A DNA stretch of 64,000 nt from UBA721 sp002705165 (lineage in GTDB: Bacteria; Planctomycetota; Planctomycetia; Pirellulales; Pirellulaceae): positions 124,001 to 188,000 of the forward strand of contig JBJLEF010000002.1 of assembly GCA_045565995.1 (NCBI GenBank). The letters run 5' to 3'. Position 1 is the first letter of the stretch. Each line of letters starts with the position of its first letter. Under the pieces are notes generated by a model. That model was not told the origin of the DNA. It searched no databases and was given only the letters and a program-made list of their open reading frames with translations. This document shows positions 45,153 to 54,346 of the stretch, in pieces. A program made the translations under genes and the position numbers.

Positions 45153-46856
45153 TTATTTTCGTTTGATTGGCCATGGCTGTACACCAACACGATTAGCCCA
45201 AGCTTGCCACTTTCCAATAAGTTGCTGCTTCTTTTCCGGCATCTTATCCGATAAATCCTGAAGTTCGGTACGGTCTTCCTGCATATCGTACAGCTCCCAC
45301 TTCACCGGTTGGTCACGCCGATAGGCCGAGACAATCTTGTAACGACCATCACGAAGTGCCAGATTGCCATGATGTTCAAAGCCTAACGCCGCTGCACGAG
45401 TCAAGCTTGCTCCGGACAGCGCCGGCAGCAGGCTGATCCCTTCCATCGGTTGAATCGTCTGGCCATCATGATAAGTGGTAGGGTACTGCGCTTCGGCAGC
45501 CGTCACAAATGTGGGCATTAAATCAATGAGGTGGGACGGGTCATGAACCAGCTTACCTTTCATTCTCTTTTCCATTCCTTGAGGCCAATGCACAATAAAA
45601 GGAGTGCTGATTCCACCTTCATAGCCGTCATGTTTATAGCCTCGAAATGGAGTGTTTGAGGCATTTGCCCACCCCAAACCGTAAGCAACAAAAGTATCCT
45701 CACCGCCAGGCATCGCTTTGGGACCGGTACGAACCCATTCACCTCCACGCGTTTGCATCGGTGGCCAGATTTTCGTTTGAAAATCATTGGGCCCCAACGG
45801 TTTAAAATCGAAGTTGGCTTTCTTCTCAGAATTATCTGCACGGCCGTAATACTCCGCACATCCACCGTTGTCCTGTAAATAGATAAAGATTGTATTGTCT
45901 AAGGCATGATTCTGCTTCAACTCGGTAACGATTTTTCCAATGCCCTGATCCATGCGGTCCACCATCGCCGCATAAACTTCCATGCAGCGGATATCCCATT
46001 CCTTGTGAGCGAACTTTTCCCAATCCATTGCCCCGGGACTCATTTCCCAGTGATCTTCAACAACACCTAGTTTTCTGGCTTTTGCATATCGTTTTTCACG
46101 AATCGGGGTATAGCCATCATCGTAAATCCCCTCATATTTCTTCATGTCTTTTTCGAACGCGTGCATTGGCCAGTGAGCACTCGTATAAGACACGTAGAGA
46201 AAGAACGGTTGGTCTTCTTCCGATTCAAAATGGTCCGCGATATACGTCACTGCGTTATCGCTGATCGCATCGGTGTAATAATACGTCTTTGGCTGGTACT
46301 GTTGATCATTAACCGGAGTAACAAAGGTATTATCCCGGCAAAGCGTTGCTGGATCCCAGAAGCTTCCAGCCCCGATTATCGTCCCATAAAACTTGTCAAA
46401 CCCACGTTGCAACGGCCAGTTATGCTTTGGCCCCTCAGGTCTGACGTGCTTCGTCACATGCCATTTACCTGACATGTAAGTGCTATATCCAGAATGTCCC
46501 AGCACTTCAGCCAGCGTTACACACTTTTCATTCAAGTCGCCTCGATAAGCGTCATATCCCTGATCACCCGTCATGAGACCAATGCCAGCCTGATGCGAAT
46601 AAAGCCCTGTCAACAGAGCAGCACGTGTCGGACAACAGCGAGACGTGTTGTAAAACTGAGTAAATCGCACTCCGTTGGAAGCCAACTTATCTAACTGCGG
46701 AGTGTTAATTTCACTTCCATAACAACCGATATCGGTATACCCCATATCATCTGCCATGACGAGAACAATGTTTGGCCGTGCCGCCTGTAGCAGGCTACAG
46801 GCAGATACATACGCCAGAGCTATTACCGTAAGACCTAACCGACTCCAAAATCTCAT
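45153..46856 (-). CDS. Sulfatase (type I, formylglycine-dependent)
   Basis: A 567-residue exported sulfatase with a signal peptide (SRLGLTVIALAYVSACSLLQA). NIVLVMADDMGYTDIGCYG and NTSRCCPTRAALLTG (C-C-P-T-R, the second Cys being the formylglycine site) are followed by YMSGKWHVTK and FIYLQDNGGCAEY. It is longer than the other three in the window, mostly from a large C-terminal subdomain, and resembles the arylsulfatase A1-type group. Substrate unknown. Confidence 0.92.
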   Translation of the reverse strand: MRFWSRLGLTVIALAYVSACSLLQAARPNIVLVMADDMGYTDIGCYGSEINTPQLDKLASNGVRFTQFYNTSRCCPTRAALLTGLYSHQAGIGLMTGDQGYDAYRGDLNEKCVTLAEVLGHSGYSTYMSGKWHVTKHVRPEGPKHNWPLQRGFDKFYGTIIGAGSFWDPATLCRDNTFVTPVNDQQYQPKTYYYTDAISDNAVTYIADHFESEEDQPFFLYVSYTSAHWPMHAFEKDMKKYEGIYDDGYTPIREKRYAKARKLGVVEDHWEMSPGAMDWEKFAHKEWDIRCMEVYAAMVDRMDQGIGKIVTELKQNHALDNTIFIYLQDNGGCAEYYGRADNSEKKANFDFKPLGPNDFQTKIWPPMQTRGGEWVRTGPKAMPGGEDTFVAYGLGWANASNTPFRGYKHDGYEGGISTPFIVHWPQGMEKRMKGKLVHDPSHLIDLMPTFVTAAEAQYPTTYHDGQTIQPMEGISLLPALSGASLTRAAALGFEHHGNLALRDGRYKIVSAYRRDQPVKWELYDMQEDRTELQDLSDKMPEKKQQLIGKWQAWANRVGVQPWPIKRK

Positions 46857-46915
46857 GATCTACCTCTTAGTTCCATAAATAGGAAAGCCGCTAACGCGGT
46901 GGCTAATAATACTTA

Positions 46916-47230
46916 CTAAACGTAAGTATCAAAGATATCGACCGAAGCCCAATTATCTTTATTTTCAGCAATGAAGGCCAAGTGCCGTTCATGTGTTTGA
47001 TACTGATCATGAGCAGCTTTGCTCTCGAATACAACGTGCAAGCCAACATCATAGGTCTGGTTATTCACTTCACGAGCAAATTCAGGTCCACGAGTCCCGG
47101 CACTGTAATAGACCGTACCGTCATGGCCGGTTAGATAGTTATCGCAAGCATTAATCAACTTTTGTACTGCTTCTTCACTTCCATCAGTGAGAGTAAAAAA
47201 CACCATGTGAGCAACTTGTTTGTCAGACAT
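46916..47230 (-). CDS. Dabb family protein (stress-responsive A/B barrel)
   Basis: A 104-residue cytoplasmic protein with the Dabb ferredoxin-like barrel: QVAHMVFFTLTDGSEEAVQ, YYSAGTRGPEFAREVNNQ, YDVGLHVVFESKAAHDQYQ and RHLAFIAENKDNW. These small dimeric barrels occur as stand-alone stress proteins or as cyclases. The ATG at 47228-47230 directly opens the domain; an upstream frame extension is not conserved-looking. The ApbE gene lies just upstream in the same direction. Confidence 0.88.
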   Translation of the reverse strand: MSDKQVAHMVFFTLTDGSEEAVQKLINACDNYLTGHDGTVYYSAGTRGPEFAREVNNQTYDVGLHVVFESKAAHDQYQTHERHLAFIAENKDNWASVDIFDTYV

Positions 47231-47288
47231 TGAGAATCCTTCTATTCTTCTTAAATTAGGACGGGCATCTCCCGTCATACTACAGGTC

Positions 47289-48341
47289 TTACTTTTTAGA
47301 TTTTAACGGAAATCCTGCCGTGCTGTTGGTTTGAATCGGTTTACCAAACGCTCGCTGAAATCCCATATAAACCTCCGTTTTAGCAAGTTCTTTAATTAAC
47401 GCCACTCCCTTCCGAGGCCCTAAAACCGAAACGGCACTAGCCAGGGCATCTGAACGAAGGCCACTCACTGCTAACACACTAACACTGCTTCGTCCTCTGA
47501 CGGGTATCCCAGTCCGCGGATCAATAATATGAGAATAACGCTGACCTTGGTACTCAAGATGCTGATAAGCGTCACCACTAGTGGCCAGCGCCAGATTAGC
47601 TAAAGGCTCGAGAAAAGTGGGCTCTTCTCCGGGCGGAAAACTAGCAATCGCTGCAGGCCACCCTTGCTTATCCGGCGGAGCATCACCAAATAGTACATCT
47701 CCACTGGCATTAATCACAGCAGACCCTAGGTCTAAGTCCCGGAGAACTTGAAGTGCTTCATCCGCCGCGAAACCTTTTCCAATTGCTCCAAGATCAATAA
47801 GAACTCCCGGCTTCAAAATCTCGACCGTTTGTTCCTCGGCGTCGAATCTTAACAGATCCCCACCGACAAATTTCATTTCTTCCTTAATTCTGGAACGACT
47901 GGGAAACTCCTTTTGCCGTCTTGCTCGCCGCCACAACCGGGTGATTCTGCCAACCGTGATATCAAACGCTCCGCCAGAGATTTGCCGGTAAAACATCGAC
48001 TCTCGTAACACAAACCATAAATCATCACTGACTCTCATCGGCCCTCCCGCCTGACAAAGGAGGGTGATTTCACTGTCTGCCTGATAGTTACTCAGGCAAG
48101 ACTCGAGCTCCGTGATTCGGGAAAAGGCCTTATAAATTGCTTCCCGAGCAATTGTTTCAGAAGGGGCATATAGAGAAATACTGAACTCCACTCCCATTAA
48201 CTCTGCTGTCTCCGAATACAACTGAACTGTTCCGGAGCCACCATCCTGCTGAGCATGAGCAGTAATCGCGGAGAGCAACAACCCAACTACCATCAGTAAT
48301 GTGCCAACAGTTTTTACAGGATATTCGCCTAGTTTTCCCAT
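47289..48341 (-). CDS. apbE: FAD:protein FMN transferase (ApbE)
   Basis: A 350-residue exported flavin transferase. A signal peptide (LGEYPVKTVGTLLMVVGLLLSAITA) is followed by ISGGAFDITVGRITRLWRRA, VLIDLGAIGKGFAADEAL, SAVINASGDVLFGD and YSHIIDPRTGIPVRG, the FAD- and Mg-binding blocks of ApbE. It attaches FMN covalently to Thr of NqrB/RnfD-type proteins; none is in the window. The ATG at 48341 starts the signal peptide; a TTG at 48377 with a good GAGGAA site is an alternative. Confidence 0.88.
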   Translation of the reverse strand: MGKLGEYPVKTVGTLLMVVGLLLSAITAHAQQDGGSGTVQLYSETAELMGVEFSISLYAPSETIAREAIYKAFSRITELESCLSNYQADSEITLLCQAGGPMRVSDDLWFVLRESMFYRQISGGAFDITVGRITRLWRRARRQKEFPSRSRIKEEMKFVGGDLLRFDAEEQTVEILKPGVLIDLGAIGKGFAADEALQVLRDLDLGSAVINASGDVLFGDAPPDKQGWPAAIASFPPGEEPTFLEPLANLALATSGDAYQHLEYQGQRYSHIIDPRTGIPVRGRSSVSVLAVSGLRSDALASAVSVLGPRKGVALIKELAKTEVYMGFQRAFGKPIQTNSTAGFPLKSKK

Positions 48342-48514
48342 CTGTCCATCTGTTCCCGACAAGCTTAGAGGAGACAATTCTTCCTCATTGTACTTAGATG
48401 ATTTAGCAAGTATGCTAGACAGATAGTTTTTCCTTAGAATTACCGAGGAAACTGAAGGTTGCTCCTCGGAATAATGGCCATATTACGTTCTTCGATTTGA
48501 AGCGGAGCATATAA

Positions 48515-49846
48515 ATGAGTAACGACTCGAAATCATCCACCAATACCCGTCGTGACTTCATCAAGAAGTCAACAATTCTAGTAGCAGGGAGTACGGTCGC
48601 CGGAAACCTACAAATTGCCCGTGCAGCCCACGCCTATGGCGATGAAGTCATCAAAATCGGTCTTGTTGGCTGTGGTGGTCGAGGTACTGGCGCAGCCGTT
48701 CAGGCCATGAATACCAACGGCGACGTCCATTTGGTTGCAATGGCAGATGTCTTTGAAGATCGCCTGCAGGCATCTTTCCGAGCCATCAAAAGTAAGCATG
48801 GTGACAAAGTAAAAGTTACACCTGACACGATGTTCGTTGGTCTGGACGCCTACAAACAGGTCATGGAGTCAGATGCGGATCTCATCATCCTGGCGACCCC
48901 GCCAGGCTTCCGCCCACTACACTTCGAAGCGGGTGTAAATGCCGGGAAACACGTCTTCATGGAGAAACCTGTGGCAACAGACGCTCCTGGTGTACGCCGA
49001 GTGCTTGATGCAAACAAAATTGCAAAAGAGAAGAACCTCTGTGTTCAAGTCGGCTTACAGCGTCGTCACGAAGAAGCTTACATTGAAACCATGAAACACC
49101 TTCACGACGGTGCTATCGGTGACATCGTGCTGAGTCGCGCCTATTGGAACAGTGGTGGTGTTTGGGTTCGCCCTCGCCAAGACGACCAGTCCGAACTCGA
49201 GTATCAGATGCGAAACTGGTACTACTTCAACTGGCTCTGCGGCGACCACATTAACGAGCAGCACATTCATAACATTGACGTTATCAACTGGTTAGCGGAT
49301 GATTTCCCGGTATCTGCCCAAGGGCAGGGCGGACGCGAAGTCCGAGACGGAAAAGATCATGGTGAAATTTTCGATCACCATCTGATCGAATTCACTTATG
49401 CCAGTGGCATGAAAATGTTCAGTCAATGCCGTCACATTCAAGGCTGCTGGAACAGTGTCTCCGAGCATGCACACGGCACAACCGGTACATGTGATATCGC
49501 TGCCGGTAAGATTTGGGATGCCAGTGGTAAAGAACTGTTTAATGCCCGTGGTCTGGGCCGTGGTGGTCACCAACAAGAACACCATGATATGTTTGCCGAC
49601 TTGCGTGCTGGAAAACGACCTAACGAAGCCGAATATGGTGCTAAGAGTACAATGACAGCGATTCTAGGGCGTATGGCGACCTACTCTGGAAAAATGATCC
49701 AATGGGATGATGCAATCAACTCAGATCTATCCTTATGTGATGTCGACTCACTGTCATCATTAGATGATGATGCTCCCATGACTCCTGATGAAGATGGAAA
49801 CTACAACGTTGCCGTTCCCGGAAACAAAGACACGGTAGTACTCTAA
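48515..49846 (+). CDS. Gfo/Idh/MocA family oxidoreductase (Tat-like exported type)
   Basis: A 443-residue protein with an N-terminal RRDFIKKSTILVAGSTVAG (Tat-like), a Rossmann motif IGLVGCGGRGTGAAV, the EKP motif VFMEKPVATDAP and a C-terminal alpha/beta domain with CGDHINEQHIHNIDVINWL. It differs from the paralogue at 7199-8473 in sequence and context. It probably oxidises or epimerises a sugar-like substrate with bound NAD(P) outside the cytoplasm. A strong terminator follows at 49866. Confidence 0.9.
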   Translation: MSNDSKSSTNTRRDFIKKSTILVAGSTVAGNLQIARAAHAYGDEVIKIGLVGCGGRGTGAAVQAMNTNGDVHLVAMADVFEDRLQASFRAIKSKHGDKVKVTPDTMFVGLDAYKQVMESDADLIILATPPGFRPLHFEAGVNAGKHVFMEKPVATDAPGVRRVLDANKIAKEKNLCVQVGLQRRHEEAYIETMKHLHDGAIGDIVLSRAYWNSGGVWVRPRQDDQSELEYQMRNWYYFNWLCGDHINEQHIHNIDVINWLADDFPVSAQGQGGREVRDGKDHGEIFDHHLIEFTYASGMKMFSQCRHIQGCWNSVSEHAHGTTGTCDIAAGKIWDASGKELFNARGLGRGGHQQEHHDMFADLRAGKRPNEAEYGAKSTMTAILGRMATYSGKMIQWDDAINSDLSLCDVDSLSSLDDDAPMTPDEDGNYNVAVPGNKDTVVL

Positions 49847-49865
49847 TTCTCTAAAACCATGACCA

Positions 49866-49899
49866 AGGGGGCTACGACCATGTAGCCCCCTCTTTTTTT
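49866..49899 (+). terminator. Rho-independent terminator after the Gfo/Idh/MocA gene
   Basis: A 10-bp stem (AGGGGGCTAC with GTAGCCCCCT, 49866-49875 and 49882-49891) with a six-base loop is followed by a run of T residues. It lies 20 bases after the stop codon at 49846. Confidence 0.9.
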
Positions 49900-49922
49900 A
49901 GCCTGCATTGCCACCCAGCAAA

Positions 49923-50972
49923 ATGAATCGACATCTCAAGTATCTAATACTGGCAGCATTCCTATTCTCCGTCGGTTGCCAACAGGACACGGCGAACGAA
50001 TCTCAGCAGAATGACTCTAGACTTCCAGTAGACACGCCAACGGTTACAGACATCACTGACGGCCAAACCCTAACCCGTGACGAACCGGCATTCCGTGAGT
50101 TCACGTTTGTATACGGTGGAGCCATTTCAGAACTCAAGCCAGGCGCCGAAGTTTCGATCTGGTTACCTATCGCAGAAGACACGCATGAACAGGAAGTCCT
50201 TGATCGGGAAATCAACGTGCCTGGCGAATACGTGATTGGTGAGGAGGCGAAGTTTGGCAACACGATCCTGCACTTCAAAGCGACCGCTAATAACGATGGC
50301 GAAGTCCCGTATGAGGTCACCTACATTATTTCCCGAAAAGAAGCCTTACGGGATCAGGGGGAAGCGTTAAGCGATGGAGAAACCGAGTTGTTCCAACAGG
50401 CAACCTCCTTTGTCCCCATTGACAAAGAACTCTCCGCGGATGTGCTGGGAGACACCGAACTTGCCGATGACGCGTTAATTGCCGGGCGTCAAATTTACGA
50501 TGCCATCAACGAACGAATGCAATACGACAAACCAGAAGGCAAGGCATGGGGGCGTGGTGATAGTGTTTGGGCATGCGGCAATGGCTTCGGGAACTGCACT
50601 GATTTCCACAGTCTCTTTATCTCCGTTTGCCGTGAACAAGATATCGCCGCCCGTTTCGAAATCGGCTTCCCTATCCCTTCAAAAACCGGAGCGGGGGAGG
50701 TTGGTGGATACCATTGCTGGGCAAAGTTTGCCGCCGACAATAAGTGGATGCCGGTAGACATCTCAGAAGCTGATAAAGACCCAACACTCACCGATTACTA
50801 CTACGGCAATCTAACAGCAAATCGCGTGACATTTACGATAGGTCGTGACTTAACACTAACTCCCGAACAACAGGCTAGCCCGGTCAACTTCCTCGTTTAC
50901 CCCTATGCGGAAGTGGAAGGCGAAGCTCACACCACCTTCCGTAAAGGATTTCGATACGAGGACATTCAGTAG
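49923..50972 (+). CDS. Transglutaminase-domain lipoprotein
   Basis: A 349-residue protein with a lipoprotein signal (MNRHLKYLILAAFLFSVGC). The C-terminal half is a transglutaminase-like core: the catalytic Cys in CGNGFGNCTDFHSLFIS, His in GGYHCWAKFA and Asp in WMPVDISEADKD. It may act as a papain-fold peptidase or crosslinker at the cell surface. The next gene starts eight bases after its stop, suggesting an operon. A TTG start 15 bases upstream is possible. Confidence 0.85.
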   Translation: MNRHLKYLILAAFLFSVGCQQDTANESQQNDSRLPVDTPTVTDITDGQTLTRDEPAFREFTFVYGGAISELKPGAEVSIWLPIAEDTHEQEVLDREINVPGEYVIGEEAKFGNTILHFKATANNDGEVPYEVTYIISRKEALRDQGEALSDGETELFQQATSFVPIDKELSADVLGDTELADDALIAGRQIYDAINERMQYDKPEGKAWGRGDSVWACGNGFGNCTDFHSLFISVCREQDIAARFEIGFPIPSKTGAGEVGGYHCWAKFAADNKWMPVDISEADKDPTLTDYYYGNLTANRVTFTIGRDLTLTPEQQASPVNFLVYPYAEVEGEAHTTFRKGFRYEDIQ

Positions 50973-50980
50973 CGAATATT

Positions 50981-51736
50981 TTGAGCGAGAAACAAATTGT
51001 GACAGACAATCAACAGGAATTTGAAGCGTTAGACGTCATCGCCGTAGGAGCTCATCCCGACGACGTTGAAATCGCTTGTGGCGGCACTCTCGCAAGGCTC
51101 GTTCAACTAGGCTACAAAGTTGGCATCATCGACTTGACCGACGGAGAGCCCACGCCGTTAAGCCCTGGACCTGAAGTCCGCCTTGAAGAAGCTCGTCGAG
51201 CTGCTGAAGTATTAGGAATTACCAAACGGGTTACTTTAGACATGCCAAACCGGGCATTGTTTGATTGCTTTGAACATCGAGTGACGCTTGCGAAGGAATT
51301 CCGCAAGTACCGTCCCAGCATTGTTATCGGATTTGGCGATAAGACACCAATGGCTTCACCAGACCACTATCAGGCCATGCAGATTACGGATGCAGCGGTT
51401 TTCTATTCCAGACTTTGTAAGTGGCCGGAACACTTCGGCGACCTACCCCGACACATCATCTCCAAACAACTCTATTTCCGTCTGGCTTTTGAGCCAATGC
51501 ATCACACCGCTCCCAGTGGTCATCTCACCATGGACATTAGTGAAACGCTGGAAAGGAAGCTGGAATCCATTCGTTGTTATAAAACTCAGTTTCCGGCGGA
51601 AAAGAGCTACGTTTACGACAGAGTCAAATCGTTCGCCATGCAGTGCGGCGCGGAAGCAGGCTATCAAGCCGGCGAGATTTTCTATCCCACTCGTTCCTTG
51701 GGAACAGCGGATCTTGTCAAAACATTACAAGGCTAA
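50981..51736 (+). CDS. PIG-L family deacetylase (BshB1-like)
   Basis: A 251-residue cytoplasmic deacetylase of the LmbE/PIG-L fold. The zinc site is VGAHPDDVEIACGGTLA (HPDD) with a later H in MASPDHYQAM. RLEEARRAAEVLGI and KLESIRCYKTQF match the BshB1 group, which deacetylates GlcNAc-malate in bacillithiol synthesis. No other bshA/bshC gene is here, so other N-acetylglucosamine conjugates remain possible. The start is TTG at 50981; GTG at 50999 is an alternative. Confidence 0.85.
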   Translation: MSEKQIVTDNQQEFEALDVIAVGAHPDDVEIACGGTLARLVQLGYKVGIIDLTDGEPTPLSPGPEVRLEEARRAAEVLGITKRVTLDMPNRALFDCFEHRVTLAKEFRKYRPSIVIGFGDKTPMASPDHYQAMQITDAAVFYSRLCKWPEHFGDLPRHIISKQLYFRLAFEPMHHTAPSGHLTMDISETLERKLESIRCYKTQFPAEKSYVYDRVKSFAMQCGAEAGYQAGEIFYPTRSLGTADLVKTLQG

Positions 51737-51869
51737 ACGCTCAGGCAAACAGTCTGCTATTGCCATCACCTGCCGAGGTTCACTATTCTCTGCGTGTTCA
51801 AATTGTGCGCGTTTACCTAAGTGTTAATGGCGTCTGTATCACGAAGCTACCGCAACCCCAACATCTGGC

Positions 51870-52439
51870 ATGAAAAATCTAGTTTTACTCGCGACAGAAA
51901 ACACCGAGGTACCCGCAGGATCGGTCAATCTCTTTGAAATGGAGTGGCCCGATATTGTTCAGGCTGCAGGATTTAGTCTGCTTACCTTTTTCTGCTTCTA
52001 CCTGACCGCTAAGATTCTGCAAAAAGTTGCAGAACGAGTTGGGCGTTCGCAGCACATTGACGAGGATCTCGCGGTCTTCCTCGGTCGCGTCGTCAAAACC
52101 AGCGTGATGGTACTGGGACTGGTCACTGCTTTATCTGCACTTGGTGTTGATGTGTCTGCATTGGTAGCCGGCCTGGGACTTACAGGGTTCGCCTTAGGGT
52201 TTGCACTAAAGGACGTCATCTCCAACGTTTTGGCTGGAATCTTAATCCTGATCTATAAACCGTTTGAAAAAACCAATTACATCAAAGTCAAAACGTACGA
52301 AGGAACCGTCATAAGCACCGATCTGCGATATACCGTGTTAGAAGCCGCTGACGAAACCAGACTCTTTGTGCCCAATTCACTTCTTTTTGTTGACGCCATC
52401 TCTGTTGCTAAAGAACCTCCGACGGCGGTAGAGGATTAA
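51870..52439 (+). CDS. Short MscS-like mechanosensitive channel protein
   Basis: A 189-residue membrane protein. Two N-terminal helices are followed by the MscS pore helix and beta-domain region: LGVDVSALVAGLGLTGFALGFALKDVISN (29-residue stretch at about residues 91-119; key residues G/A-rich TM3), then IYKPFEKTNYIKVKTYEGTV. It ends soon after the beta domain and so lacks the large alpha/beta vestibule domain of MscS; the family is usually 270 or more residues. Its opening function may be altered. It begins 133 bases after the deacetylase. Confidence 0.85.
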   Translation: MKNLVLLATENTEVPAGSVNLFEMEWPDIVQAAGFSLLTFFCFYLTAKILQKVAERVGRSQHIDEDLAVFLGRVVKTSVMVLGLVTALSALGVDVSALVAGLGLTGFALGFALKDVISNVLAGILILIYKPFEKTNYIKVKTYEGTVISTDLRYTVLEAADETRLFVPNSLLFVDAISVAKEPPTAVED

Positions 52440-52487
52440 CGCTGAATAACGCGACTGGTTTTCACACGACATACATCAACAAACAAG

Positions 52488-52526
52488 AAGAGCCCTGGCG
52501 GGGATCGATCCACAACCAGGGCTCTT
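52488..52526. terminator. Bidirectional terminator hairpin between convergent genes
   Basis: An 11-bp stem (AAGAGCCCTGG with CCAGGGCTCTT) and a 17-base loop lie between the stops of the MscS-like gene (52439) and the SMP-30 gene (52552). T-runs are short on both sides, so termination may be moderate. Confidence 0.65.
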
Positions 52527-52551
52527 GATTTCATTAGAATTGACTAGCTCA

Positions 52552-53685
52552 CTAGCAGAAGTGAGCGCCCTTGGTTGGTGTGTAAACAGCATACAGTGAC
52601 GAACTGCCACACATAAACAAGCGATTTCTCTTCGTACCACCAAAGCAAACATTGGCGCAGATTTCCGGGAGGAGAATCTGCCCGATACGAGTACCTTCCG
52701 GGTTAAAAACGTGGACACCATCGTAGCCGTCGCCGACCCAACCCGCACTTGCCCAGATGTTTCCATCCTCGTCACAACGGATGCCGTCAGCGAAACCACC
52801 CTTTTCTTCGACATTGCCATCCTCGTCGGTCATTTCCATCATCATCGAAGCATACTCTTCACCATGTTTCAGGTCAGTCTCTTCAACTACATCCCAGACT
52901 TTGATGTTACGAGGAGCATCGTCATAATGACTCGCACCCGTATCAGCAACATATAGTTTCTTATAGTCGGGTGAGAAGCAAAGGCCGTTAGGCTTGTGGA
53001 TCTCGTCAGTCAACTTAATCAACTTGCCTGTCTTTACTTCGAAGCGATAAATCGATTCTTTCTGATAGGGCTGAGGCCAGTTATCAGTTTTCTTTGCTTT
53101 ACGACCTTCGTAATCCATCAAGCCGCCGTAACCAGGGTCTGTAAAGAAAATATCGCCTGTAGCCGGGTGTACCACAGCATCGTTTGGAGCGTTGAGCGAT
53201 TTACCACCGTAACTATTAGCCAACTCTGTGCGAGTACCGTCATATTCATAACGCGCCAACGTGCGAGTCAGATGTTCACATGAGATCTGGCGCCCCTGCA
53301 GATCAAAGGTGTTTCCGTTGCTGTTATTAGCAGGATTACGAAAAGTCGATACATGACCATCTTCCTCCATCCAACGCAATTGAGTGTTATTAGGAATATC
53401 ACTCCAAACCAGATAACGACCAACACCATTCCACGCACATCCTTCAGCCCAAATCATCTCCGGGTCATGGTAGAGACGCATGATCGCAGCGTTGCCCTGT
53501 TTGTAACTGGAAAACTCATCTTCGAGCACAACGATATCCGGATCAGGATATCGAACCGGCTGTGTTCCCGGCCCATAGTCACGAGCGGACAGCGGTTTAT
53601 TACTAGCAAAGGAGGATACAGCAGCTGTGGCCGTAGCGGCCAGCATGAAATTACGCCGGCTTAGTCCCGATCTGTTTTCTTTCAT
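52552..53685 (-). CDS. SMP-30/gluconolactonase family protein
   Basis: A 377-residue protein with a Tat-like start (LSRRNFMLAATATAAVSSFA). The six-blade SMP-30 propeller motifs are present: WAEGCAWNGVGRYLVWSDI (the Glu metal ligand), NAPNDAVVHPATGDIFFTD (Asn/Asp), KPNGLCFSPDYKKLYVADT and FADGIRCDEDGNIWASAG. It should be an exported calcium- or zinc-dependent sugar lactonase. The fold and ligands are clear, but the actual lactone is unknown. Confidence 0.9.
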   Translation of the reverse strand: MKENRSGLSRRNFMLAATATAAVSSFASNKPLSARDYGPGTQPVRYPDPDIVVLEDEFSSYKQGNAAIMRLYHDPEMIWAEGCAWNGVGRYLVWSDIPNNTQLRWMEEDGHVSTFRNPANNSNGNTFDLQGRQISCEHLTRTLARYEYDGTRTELANSYGGKSLNAPNDAVVHPATGDIFFTDPGYGGLMDYEGRKAKKTDNWPQPYQKESIYRFEVKTGKLIKLTDEIHKPNGLCFSPDYKKLYVADTGASHYDDAPRNIKVWDVVEETDLKHGEEYASMMMEMTDEDGNVEEKGGFADGIRCDEDGNIWASAGWVGDGYDGVHVFNPEGTRIGQILLPEICANVCFGGTKRNRLFMCGSSSLYAVYTPTKGAHFC

Positions 53686-53880
53686 CTTATTATGAACCCA
53701 TATTAAAATTGCGTGGAATCGTCTCCGGAATGAACTGCCGACTGACTGGGAGAGGTAAGATTCGCGTCCTCCGTCAACCGGAAAGTTACTTCGTTATATC
53801 ACAATTCAATTGCAATATGTTACAACGGATTTGATCGATAATCACCTTTTCAAACCACTTGCTTACAGGCCTTAATTACC

Positions 53881-54312
53881 ATGACGAATGATCGTGTCGC
53901 AACTGTTGCCCCCATCGAAGAAGATCAGGCTTCACCTCGCATTGCCGCTGTCTACGAAGACATCAAAGCAACAAAACAGATCGACTTCATCCCGAATTTC
54001 TGGAAGGTGATTGCGGTTAACCCGGATTTGTTAGAGCAGGTATGGGGACAATTAAAAACACTAATGCACCCGGAAGCGGTAGGGCGTGAATCAACTCTGA
54101 CGCCAGCGATTCGAGAAATGATCGCCGTGGCAGTATCTGCCAGTAACGGATGTAGCTATTGCGTGAATTCCCACACGGCGATTTTGAAAAAACATGGTGT
54201 CGACGATAAGACCCTAGGCGAAGTACTGGCAATTGCTGGCTTGTTTAATCAAACCAATTCCCTCGCCGACGGCTTTCAGGTCGCTTCAGATGTACTACCC
54301 CGACTCCACTAA
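53881..54312 (+). CDS. Carboxymuconolactone decarboxylase family protein (AhpD-like)
   Basis: A 143-residue helical cytoplasmic protein. REMIAVAVSASNGCSYCVNSHTAIL carries the redox CxxC and the following His (a 25-residue region at about 79-103; key residues C92, C95, H99), the AhpD/peroxidase-related active site. The CxxC suggests a role in alkyl peroxide detoxification, not lactone decarboxylation. It stands alone between two minus-strand lactonase-like genes. Confidence 0.87.
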   Translation: MTNDRVATVAPIEEDQASPRIAAVYEDIKATKQIDFIPNFWKVIAVNPDLLEQVWGQLKTLMHPEAVGRESTLTPAIREMIAVAVSASNGCSYCVNSHTAILKKHGVDDKTLGEVLAIAGLFNQTNSLADGFQVASDVLPRLH

Positions 54313-54346
54313 GCCCCTCATGGGGATTTGATGCTAACGCAAACTG

